Source of the DNA: a virus
Virus record (IMG/VR): IMGVR_UViG_3300028800_000117
Location: 1-54,209 of that record
DNA: 54,209 bases
Reading direction: 5' to 3' (one strand)
The first letter of the stretch is position 1. Each line of letters begins with the position of its first letter. The notes beneath the pieces were generated by a model. It had not been told where the DNA came from. It did no database searches and saw only the letters and a list, made by a program, of their open reading frames with translations. Positions 13,317 to 20,200 of this stretch are shown here, piece by piece. The position numbers and the translations under genes are program-made.

Positions 13317-14690
13317 TTACTGCGCGGTTCTCTCGTACTCCCTGATGTAGTCGATCACCGCTTCGGAGAACCCGTCGATATGGGTCCACTTGCCATAACC
13401 GATTCCGTTTTTGTAGCTGGCGACATTGACCAGATAGTTTTGGCCCCCGAAGGCGTCCGCTGTAGCAGGATTGCATTTCAGGTCGCAGTCCTGCTCATCT
13501 GTGAACACGATGATTCGGTCGGCCGAACCCTCGGCGGTATGCACGAAATCCATGCACTGCTTCAGGAAAATTCCCCCGCCACCGAGATCAGATGCCGCCT
13601 TATGCACCAGATCACGGAGGGCAAATCCGTTTCTTGCCGGAATCAGCTTGGTCGCGTGAACACGCGTGCCATCGTTTCCAGCCGTACAGTACACAGCCAC
13701 TTCGTGACACACTTCTCTCACCAGCATCGCCAGCGCAGCGGCAGCGTCAACGCGCTGTAACTCGCTTTTGCCGCCGATCTGTCCTCCCATCGAACCGGAA
13801 ACGTCGATGATGAGCACCGTCTTGCCGGGGATCTTCTCCTGCGAAGCCAAGCACTTCATCATCGCCACTTCCAGGTCGGGTTCCAACTTCGGATTGTGAA
13901 CCGCCGCCGACACGAAGCGGAACGGCAAGACGCGGTCAACCTTGACGTTCTGCAAGGACTCACGAATCATGCCAATCGGAACTTCCGCCTGCTGCATATT
14001 GCGCAGGTTCCGCAGTAACGCCAATGCGCCCAACTTCTGTTCGCGCAACAGGCGCTCCCACGATTCCTTCTTGCCTTCGCCGGCCTTTGCCGACAATTCA
14101 ACTTCCCAAGTGTCCGGCGTTACCAACTCGCCAGCGACAAGTCGCTTCCACAACGATTCCTGCTCCGCGTCCTTCGGCTTCGCATGCGACAGGAACAAAA
14201 CATCGCGTAGTTTGATCGCATCGGCGCGGTTGTACTTCGCCAGCGAGTATTCGTTGAACTTCCCGAACGCCCGAGCCAGTCCCTTCTTGACCTGCGCCGA
14301 CAGAGGAACCTTGCCGTCCTTCCAGTAGATCGCCAGGAACTCCGTCAACTCGTCGGGACGCTGGATGACGCGCTCCAACGTGTCGGCAACAAGCAACTTC
14401 GCTTTCTTGTTGCCGCGTGCCAGTTCGCGCACCAGCAGCAGGGGGAGGTGGCGCAACTTCATCTTCTCGCGCGCTTCGACCGCCATGGCCGCTACATCTT
14501 CGGCATCGACGTTCGGAATCAGGTCGGCAATACGCTTGGCGTTGCTCTGACCGTCCTCGTAGAACTCGCCTTCCCATAGCATGTTTGCCATGACGGAACG
14601 GCGAAGTTCCTGAGCGGCGTTGATGACCGCTGCGGTTGCACCTTCGTGAGTTTTGCGGGTATTTACAGCAGGCGTGTTGAGACGTGCCAT
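13317..14690 (-). CDS. rsr: Ro60-type TROVE domain protein (Rsr)
   Basis: Protein of 457 residues with both parts of Ro60 orthologues. Residues 1 to about 285 form the helical-repeat TROVE ring that binds RNA ends and Y RNA (with LRHLPLLLVRELARG, YNRADAIKLRDVLFLSHAKP in outline). From about 289 a von Willebrand A domain follows, with the metal-dependent adhesion motif DVSGSMGG (Asp296, Ser298, Ser300), a Gly-rich loop at 370-373 and TDEQ at 397-400. Ro proteins bind misfolded RNA 3' ends in the ring and Y RNA on the outside, and in bacteria can tether a nuclease (PNPase). The start has an ideal GGAGG site and follows four Y-RNA-like genes on the same strand, so RNA and protein are probably co-expressed. 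Confidence 0.95.
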   Translation of the reverse strand: MARLNTPAVNTRKTHEGATAAVINAAQELRRSVMANMLWEGEFYEDGQSNAKRIADLIPNVDAEDVAAMAVEAREKMKLRHLPLLLVRELARGNKKAKLLVADTLERVIQRPDELTEFLAIYWKDGKVPLSAQVKKGLARAFGKFNEYSLAKYNRADAIKLRDVLFLSHAKPKDAEQESLWKRLVAGELVTPDTWEVELSAKAGEGKKESWERLLREQKLGALALLRNLRNMQQAEVPIGMIRESLQNVKVDRVLPFRFVSAAVHNPKLEPDLEVAMMKCLASQEKIPGKTVLIIDVSGSMGGQIGGKSELQRVDAAAALAMLVREVCHEVAVYCTAGNDGTRVHATKLIPARNGFALRDLVHKAASDLGGGGIFLKQCMDFVHTAEGSADRIIVFTDEQDCDLKCNPATADAFGGQNYLVNVASYKNGIGYGKWTHIDGFSEAVIDYIREYERTAQ

Positions 14691-14723
14691 TGGTGTCCTC
14701 CTTCACAGGACCTGAAATGTTAT

Positions 14724-14794
14724 GACCGGGGGAACAGGCGGCAAGGGCGTCTTTTCTGTGAAGGAGAAGTATCCCTCACCTTCACCACCCGATC
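14724..14794 (-). ncRNA. Y-RNA-like RNA, unit 4 (nearest to Ro)
   Basis: About 71 nt. Closing stem GATCGGG / CCCGGTC (7 bp) flanks the shared internal element, here TGGTGAA (a variant of TGGCGTA) opposite TGTTCC. The upper stem is GGTGAGGG / CCCTTGCC, and above it the conserved ATACTTCT...AGAAAAG forms a small helix. No tRNA-like insertion. It ends 33 bases before the Ro start codon. Confidence 0.75.
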
Positions 14795-14806
14795 TGAAAT
14801 TATTTA

Positions 14807-14932
14807 TCCGAGGGAACAGACGATCACGGTACGTGTTTCTCTTTTGCTCTACCAACTGAGCTACATGCCTTGCGACATGGTTGGATTTGAACCAACGACA
14901 TAAAGAAGTAACCGAAACCTACGCCACTCGGA
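14807..14932 (-). ncRNA. yrlA: YrlA-type Y RNA with tRNA mimic, unit 3
   Basis: About 126 nt. Closing stem TCCGAG / CTCGGA, then the shared element TGGCGTA / TGTTCC, then upper stem GGTTTCGGT / ACCGTGATC (8 of 9 pairs). The interior is a circularly permuted tRNA: a six-pair anticodon-stem-like helix TTCTTT / AAAGAG, a T-arm GTTGG-TTCAAAT-CCAAC, an acceptor-like hairpin CATGTC-GCAA-GGCATG with a GNRA loop in place of free ends, then TA and a canonical D-arm GCTC-AGTTGGTA-GAGC with G18-G19. Bacterial YrlA RNAs are known to carry such a tRNA-like module next to a Ro-binding stem. It lies upstream of a Ro gene on the same strand. Confidence 0.9.
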
Positions 14933-14939
14933 AGGAGAT

Positions 14940-15034
14940 CACTTCGAGGAACAGGCGACTAGAGTAGCTTGCTGGGGTTTCACCAGCATCCTTTTCAGCC
15001 GAAAGAAGTAACCCTAATCTACGCCATCGAAGCG
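14940..15034 (-). ncRNA. Y-RNA-like RNA, unit 2
   Basis: About 95 nt. Closing stem CGCTTCGA / TCGAAGTG (8 bp, one wobble), shared TGGCGTA / TGTTCC element, upper stem GATTAGGGT / ACTCTAGTC (9 bp with wobbles), then a conserved TTACTTCT segment and a hairpin with stem GCTGG / CCAGC and a 7-base loop TGAAACC that resembles a degenerate T-arm. There is no D-arm or acceptor hairpin, so this is a partial tRNA mimic at most. Confidence 0.75.
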
Positions 15035-15041
15035 AAACTTT

Positions 15042-15108
15042 TTGGCGGGAACAAACGCATGGAGTGTTTTCTGTTCAAGAGAAGTATCTCCATGCTACGC
15101 CACGCCAG
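15042..15108 (-). ncRNA. Y-RNA-like RNA, unit 1 (promoter-proximal)
   Basis: About 67 nt. Closing stem TGGCG / CGCCA, shared element TGGCGTA / TGTTCC, upper stem GCATGGAG / CTCCATGC (8 perfect pairs) and a loop with ATACTTCT...AGAAAAC that can form a small TTCT/AGAA helix. The predicted transcription start of the upstream promoter falls within a few bases of its 5' end. Confidence 0.75.
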
Positions 15109-15113
15109 AACTG

Positions 15114-15142
15114 AAATTACACGCTTGCAATTTTTATGTCAA
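15114..15142 (-). promoter_or_regulatory. Strong sigma-70 promoter of the Y RNA-Ro operon
   Basis: Perfect -35 TTGACA, 17-base spacer and -10 TAATTT. The spacer contains TTGCAAGCGTG, the recurrent phage box. Transcription would start at about the 5' end of the first Y-RNA-like unit. Confidence 0.85.
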
Positions 15143-15167
15143 GGCAAAATTTAGTTGCCCGCAATGC

Positions 15168-15196
15168 TTGCATGAAAAGAAGGGCGTCCATACACT
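15168..15196 (+). promoter_or_regulatory. Divergent promoter for the plus-strand regulator genes
   Basis: TTGCAT, 17 bases, TACACT, directed to the right. The predicted start falls at or beside the ATG of the first plus-strand gene, which has no ribosome site, so a leaderless mRNA is likely. A GCTTGCAT box overlaps the -35. Confidence 0.55.
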
Positions 15197-15203
15197 TACA
15201 ACC

Positions 15204-15413
15204 ATGGCAGAAAAACTCAGCAAGAGCGATCCAGATTTCTACGCCAAGATCGGAGCCAAGGGTGGCAATCGTACCAAAAGGCGGCTCGGAAAGAAGCACT
15301 TCGCGAAAGCCGCGAAACTTTCGCACATCGCACGTGCCGTCAATCGCCGAGCTAAAGCGAAAGCCGCCGGTGCCGCAAAGCAAGTACGTAAGCGTGCTGG
15401 ATCTGGCAAATGA
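15204..15413 (+). CDS. Small basic KGG-like protein
   Basis: Protein of 69 residues, MAEKLSKSDPDFYAKIGAKG at the start, then GNRTKRRLGKKHFAKAAKL. The IGAKGGNRT...KKHF pattern recalls the KGG repeats of stress-induced proteins and small phage proteins of unknown role; the C-terminal 35 residues are Lys/Arg/Ala-rich and may bind nucleic acid. It is the first gene of the only early plus-strand operon, divergent from the Y RNA-Ro unit, and the next gene overlaps its end. A leaderless start is inferred from promoter position. Confidence 0.65.
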   Translation: MAEKLSKSDPDFYAKIGAKGGNRTKRRLGKKHFAKAAKLSHIARAVNRRAKAKAAGAAKQVRKRAGSGK

Positions 15414-16077
15414 ACTCGGCGTAACCGACGTTGAGCGCCTGCGCCCCCTCATCGAGTACCACTACCTCCGCATACTCGAAGCACATGAATACCTGGCCGA
15501 CTGCCTTGTAGGCCGGCCTGAACCGGATGCTCTGCGCTGGCTCAAGGGCATGTTGGAACCACTGACCATGCGCCCGTTCCTGACCGTGGAGCAGGCAGCC
15601 GAGTTGATGCAGTGCAACGTCAACGAACTGCGCCTGCTGTGCGTGACTCACAACTTCCAGCTTTACGCTGACCCGGCCTTTGGCGAACTGATTTCCATTT
15701 ACCAGTTCCATCGCCTGTTCGACCGCCTGCGGGAAACCCATGACGGCATCCGGTTCGATCGCCAGTCCATGCTGCTCATGCTGCGCAATGTCATGCCGCA
15801 GCGCCAGGGCTTCCGCTACAGACAGAAACCGCTGTCCTACAGCAAGAGGCTGGAGTTGGAGATCATTCGGATCGGAAAGTTGCCGGAGCCGGACCGGACG
15901 CTCAGGGCCGTGGCGCTCTGGGAATCGTACTGCGATGCGCGCAACATCCGCGATTGCCTGCAACGCTACTACAAACTGACAAAGGGCGAGGCGCCGGAAG
16001 TCGAGGAACGGTTGAAGAACCTGGTGGAGCGGTGCGTGGGAGAGATTTCTGTTGACGCTGAAACCGAGTCGGCGTAA
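15370..16077 (+). CDS. Putative helix-turn-helix regulator
   Basis: Protein of about 235 residues from a GTG overlapping the previous gene; a second GTG eight codons later is also possible and neither has a clear ribosome site. Two helix-turn-helix-like stretches are visible: YVSVLDLANELGVTDVERLRPLI in outline near the N-terminus, and FLTVEQAAELMQCNVNELRLLC near 65-86, the latter like excisionase/MerR-type motifs. The rest is helical and basic (RLELEIIRIGKL). Being divergent from the Ro operon and central to the sites sharing the TGCAAGCGTG box, it is the best candidate for a phage transcription regulator in this window. That role is inference. Confidence 0.6.
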   Translation: MPQSKYVSVLDLANELGVTDVERLRPLIEYHYLRILEAHEYLADCLVGRPEPDALRWLKGMLEPLTMRPFLTVEQAAELMQCNVNELRLLCVTHNFQLYADPAFGELISIYQFHRLFDRLRETHDGIRFDRQSMLLMLRNVMPQRQGFRYRQKPLSYSKRLELEIIRIGKLPEPDRTLRAVALWESYCDARNIRDCLQRYYKLTKGEAPEVEERLKNLVERCVGEISVDAETESA

Positions 16078-16151
16078 ATTCCCTGTCAGCCTCTCTCGCT
16101 ATGGGGCAATTGGGTCTGTACGTGATTTGAACCTAAAGGAGGGTTCGATCC

Positions 16152-16193
16152 TTGAAAATGCGTATCGCTTCGCTGTCACTGCTTGCTCTGTAG
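16152..16193 (+). CDS. Possible leader peptide
   Basis: A 13-codon frame starting TTG (or ATG at its third codon), preceded by AAAGGAGGG at eight bases, encodes MKMRIASLSLLAL, resembling the beginning of a signal peptide. It ends 26 bases before a rho-independent terminator, a layout seen in attenuators. It may equally be a decayed remnant. Confidence 0.3.
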   Translation: MKMRIASLSLLAL

Positions 16194-16219
16194 CCTGACA
16201 ACCGGCAACAGAACGGATT

Positions 16220-16246
16220 AGCCGCTCCTGGCAAGGAGCGGCTTTT
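16220..16246 (+). terminator. Rho-independent terminator of the plus-strand regulator operon
   Basis: Eight-pair G+C-rich stem (GCCGCTCC / GGAGCGGC) with loop TGGCAA and TTTT on the plus strand. It ends the short plus-strand operon where it converges with the Thg1-like gene. No U-tract is present on the minus strand. Confidence 0.8.
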
Positions 16247-16257
16247 CTACGCGTAGA
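16246..16257. promoter_or_regulatory. Palindrome TCTACGCGTAGA, copy 2
   Basis: Exact copy, overlapping the U-tract of the preceding terminator and three bases from the end of the Thg1-like gene. Confidence 0.5.
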
Positions 16258-16260
16258 GGT

Positions 16261-17022
16261 TTACTGGTGACGCGGCACTTTGACGGTCAGCCACTCTCGT
16301 TCCTTCGTGAATACCGGCGGTTCAACCACAGCCCAATCGTCATGCGGCGGGATGTCGATGATGCCGACCTTTGTTTGCTTCGGTCCACCGGGCACTGGAA
16401 CCTTGATAACTGCAGCACCGTGCTTGAAGCGCACTGGATGATTGTTCCAGTTGTCGCCGTGCTCGTAAATCTTGTCGTGCATCTGTTCGACAGGCACCTT
16501 GTGCAGTTCGTTGTGTGAGCAGTAGTGCTGTGCCAGCATGGACACCGAGTTACGAACTGCGTCCTTCTGCCGGGCGACGAAGTAGTTCTCTACTTCGACT
16601 GGATCGGGAATCTGGAACACGCGGGAATCGAAGTGCGCTGGCTTCTTGTCCCAACCGAGAAAGCGAACAGCCTGATTAAACGCTGCGGTTGCCAGTGACG
16701 CACTGATCGAGCACAGCTTCTGCATGTTGTTATCGAACCATGCCGCCGTGTCGATCTTGGCGAAATCGGTCAGTAACACCGAAACTTCATCGGACTGGAC
16801 GTAAGCCAGTTGCGCTCCGGCGCACTCCTGACAGAGCGCCATCGCCACTTCGTCCATCGCCTTCATTAAGCATATGTCGTAGGGCCGTTCCAACCCACGA
16901 GTCCACGTATGAAAGGCCCGGCCATCGACTCGGATGATTGTGTAACTGCGGCGGGGAAGAAGGATTCGGTAGCGGTCTTCGTACTGCGCCTTCATGCGCA
17001 GGTCAATCTCTGTTGTGCTCAT
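16261..17022 (-). CDS. Thg1-like protein (3'-5' RNA polymerase / tRNA repair)
   Basis: Protein of 253 residues starting MSTTEIDLRMKAQYEDRY. Thg1-family signatures are clear: IIRVDGRAFHTWTRGLERPYD (about 29-49, metal ligand Asp33) and AYVQSDEVSVLL (about 73-84, Asp78 and Glu79), then the WFDNNMQKLCSISASLATAAFN region in outline. Thg1 adds the -1 guanosine to tRNA-His in eukaryotes; bacterial, archaeal and phage Thg1-like proteins add nucleotides in the 3'-5' direction to repair 5'-truncated tRNAs. The ATG is only seven or so bases behind a -10 box, so the mRNA is probably leaderless. Together with the Ro/Y RNA unit and the RNA ligase this points to RNA repair. Confidence 0.93.
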   Translation of the reverse strand: MSTTEIDLRMKAQYEDRYRILLPRRSYTIIRVDGRAFHTWTRGLERPYDICLMKAMDEVAMALCQECAGAQLAYVQSDEVSVLLTDFAKIDTAAWFDNNMQKLCSISASLATAAFNQAVRFLGWDKKPAHFDSRVFQIPDPVEVENYFVARQKDAVRNSVSMLAQHYCSHNELHKVPVEQMHDKIYEHGDNWNNHPVRFKHGAAVIKVPVPGGPKQTKVGIIDIPPHDDWAVVEPPVFTKEREWLTVKVPRHQ

Positions 17023-17029
17023 GCTTGCT

Positions 17030-17059
17030 TTTATAAATGCAAGCGTGACAGTTATGCAA
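17030..17059 (-). promoter_or_regulatory. Promoter of the Thg1-like gene
   Basis: TTGCAT, 18 bases, TATAAA. Two copies of the box CACGCTTGCAT lie in tandem, one giving the -35 and one in the spacer. The -10 is so close to the ATG that a leaderless or nearly leaderless transcript is expected. Confidence 0.75.
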
Positions 17060-17065
17060 GCGTGT

Positions 17066-17275
17066 TTATTTCGGTTTGCTGACTCGCGACAAAATGCAGT
17101 GCTTGAACTGCTCGCAGAGGTAAACTCCGGTTTCAACGCTGATACCGTTGTCCAGAGCGTGCGGTTCGCTGTCGCCATGAACGCTATAAATTACAAGAAC
17201 CTCACTGATCGTGTCGGCCTTCCCGGCCAAGTCGGCCGCAACTTCAACGATGCTGTCAACCTGCGTCCGTTCCAC
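17066..17275 (-). CDS. Hypothetical protein after the giant ejection protein
   Basis: Protein of 69 residues beginning MERTQVDSIVEVAADLAGK. Its ATG shares a base with the stop of the 2158-residue gene, so it is translated by coupling as the last gene of the ejection operon. It has short strands and helices (SEVLVIYSVHGD, GVYLCEQFKHCILSR); no family recognised. Confidence 0.6.
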   Translation of the reverse strand: MERTQVDSIVEVAADLAGKADTISEVLVIYSVHGDSEPHALDNGISVETGVYLCEQFKHCILSRVSKPK

Positions 17276-20200
17276 TACTGCACCGCCTCGCTCGTTGGTT
17301 TCGATACCTCTTGCGGTTGTCTGTCGCGGACAGCCTTGTTGTGCTTGGCGATTTGCTGCATACGCATCCTATTTAATATTCTCATCGTCTCTGGCGTATG
17401 ATTCTCCGTCTTCGCCTTATCGTAAATCTGCATAAACTGATCGTAGGTTAGATGGGCTCCACGAAGCATTCCAATTAGTGGCTCGCGTTTCGCGTCTTCA
17501 ATGAGATGACTCGCCTGTATTGGTGTGATCTCGTGCTTCTTCTGCGCCTCACGAATTTTATCTATCTTCCCTTTCTTGGCATCTAAGCGAAGGTCGTACA
17601 TTAGCGCGGCCTTCTCGGTATTCTCCTCGGTCGGCGCCTCATTGCCGAGACCTTGCAGCTTGTACTCCATCGCCAACTTCTCGGAACCAGACAATGGAAA
17701 CGACACACCGAATAGCGACCATGCGAACTTCTTCAATCCGTCCTCGCGCTCACTAATATTCATGCCGGATTGAATCGGAGCAACACTAGCTCCGCCAAAT
17801 CTGCGCAACTGCCAGAGTTCTTCGCCTAATTTGGCGTGTGGGTCGTAAATCTTACGGCCTGTACGCAAGTCTCGATTGGCGAACAACTCAACGCCTTCTT
17901 TTCCAACAATGGCGGGCGTAAATATTGATTCCATCACTTCAGTCGGAGTACGTTCGCCCTTGGACAATAAGTACATATTGAACGGGAATGTAGTAGCACC
18001 AGCTCGCCGCATCCTCGCCTTGTCGTCACCTGAAAGATATTTCACGATCTGGTCGGCAAGCGGGTACAAGACGAACGTCGTGATTCCAATTCCGGTCAGG
18101 ATGTCCAAACCGTGACGGACTTCCTGTGGTCGCGTTCTCGACGATGGCAACTCGCTAATTCCTAACGCCGACTTGGCTGCCTCTCCGTAACTCTTGAGTG
18201 TGCCATAGTGGTACGCCATGAACATTGACATAAGCGGATTGCGCATGATGCGCGAAACCATCGGAGAATCAAGTACGCGGGTCGGAATCCTGTAGTCAGG
18301 GATGTGCTTTGCTGTTTCGCTAATTGCCTCTTTCATGTCCATACCATTGGCTGTCTTTTCGTAGACTGCCTGCATGAACGCAACATCGTTTGTTACCCAG
18401 GTTATGCGGCCAGACAATCCGTACCACGCCTTGATCATCTTGACCGGATTGAGATAGCCGAAGGCGTCACCAATGCGATCTGTGATCGATGGCGTCTCCA
18501 ATAACTCGCGCCCCAACTTCTCGAACAGTAGCTTTTGCATCTGTTGAAGTTCGGTGCGGTGAGATTGAAGCGGGGCACCACTGCGCAGCGCTTCGACGTA
18601 ATCGTCGTTCTGGTGAATGACGGCATTGATGGCCTTAACTCCAGCATCACGTGCTTCAGGCGAAAGCGGGGAGAGGAGTCCTCCGAATCCAAGTTTGCCC
18701 TTCTCCACACTCCAGTGAACCGCGATATTCGGTACGTGGATGAGCGGATTCAGGAAGATCGACGTTGTGAGAAAATCACCAATCTTTTCCAATGCGCTTA
18801 CGTCACCACCGCGAAGATCATCGGCAAATCTGTTGAGTACGTCTGCAACGTGCTGCTCAAAGAAGTAATCCTTCAATTGTGGAAGGTTGGTCTTAGCATA
18901 TCCCTCGGGACGATTCATTCGTCCAGTGTCTTTAATGGCGTAGTTTGCAAACTCCGGAGATTCCTTCAATCCTTCAATGAACCGCTCTGCTCTCTCAGCC
19001 CGACGCAGTTCAAGATTCTCGGCAATATCCGACGCCAAGGCATTGTGGTAATACCTTAGATCGGGAACAGCGGATTCAATTTCCTTTGTAGTCGCTTGGG
19101 TGATCTTCCACTTCTTGCCGTTCTTATCCACCCACACCTGATCCGTGAGTCTTTCTGCTGGAACTGATTCCAGAATGCGGTCGCGCTGGTTCTCGGCTAC
19201 CGTCAGACTTTCGCGAGCCCGACGAATGCGTTCCTGACCGCGATTCGACATTTTTTCTTCGCCAGTTGCCGCTTGGATTTCGGCTTTCTGTTTCTCTAAC
19301 TTCTCAATCTCTTCTGTGATTGCCTTGCGCTTGCCGAACGATACCTCGATACCATGTACCGCTTCTTGACCTACGGCACGTCCACGAACGCTTGCAAGGA
19401 CTCTAGCCTTCTTTTTAAGGTCTTCAATTTTCGCGTCGATGTCCTCAACTTGCTGCGCTCGATCTTTGGCGGGAAGTTCATCAATTTCTTCGGTGAGTGT
19501 TCCGATTTTGTCTACAACTGGAGCAAGGCGTTCGTCTTGAAGTTTTAGCTTCGTTGTCAGTCCGCCACCGAGCGCACCGAGGTCTTCGCCGCTATTTCCA
19601 GTAATCCGATTGCCCTTAATAGAGACAACCTGACGGCGACCTGAAGGCTCAGCCTCAATCGCCATCATTGTGCGATGTTTCAGCGACGCTGCCGACTTAC
19701 TTAGAACGTTTCCGCGCGGAGCCTTGCCACTGATCGAAGAAACTAAACGATCAATCCATGACCCAGACTCTTCGACCACACGGTGAATATGTTGTTCGTC
19801 GGGCTCATTGTCCGTTAACTTCCTGTAAAGTTCGCGGTTCTGCGCGGCAATCGGAATGTCGTATTCCGCCGCGAGTTTCTGCTGCTCTGCGGTCAATGGC
19901 TCCTTGGGGTTCTCGCGCCAGTGGTAAATCGCCTCCCAATCTTCAGGTGTTCCGCCGGCCTGTTTCATCAACTTGATGGCTTCGAGATGGTCAGCCTCGA
20001 CGTTCTTCTGGAGGTCGAATAACCCGTCTTCAATCTCCTTGGCAGTACGAACCTTGCCGTGCTCTTTTTGAATGTCGACTACAAAGTCCTTAACGATTGG
20101 TGGAGCCTTTTCCACCGCTATTTCGAGACCGAATAGGGAACTCCTCAGCGTGACGGCGGAAGCAATCAACCGCTCCTTTTCCTTAGATTCTGCCTGAGAT

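Noticed and set aside
14846-14896. A tRNA gene on the minus strand
   Set aside because: The D-arm and T-arm are perfect but in reversed order, the acceptor ends are joined by a GCAA loop and there is no anticodon arm of normal form; it is a tRNA mimic inside a Y-RNA-like RNA.
14724-15108. CRISPR array or simple direct repeats
   Set aside because: The units share only short boxes, vary from 67 to 126 bases, and keep stem pairing with different sequence; this is RNA structure, not identical repeats with spacers, and no Cas gene is present.
14646-15413. Plus-strand reading frames across the Y RNA region
   Set aside because: They are short, lack ribosome sites, cross the structured RNAs, and only the last part (from 15204) reads as a genuine protein.
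16115-16160. tRNA T-arm-like stretches (GATTTGAACC and GGGTTCGATCC)
   Set aside because: No acceptor stem, D-arm or anticodon arm can be placed around them; could be a remnant attachment site, but no integrase or repeat supports that.
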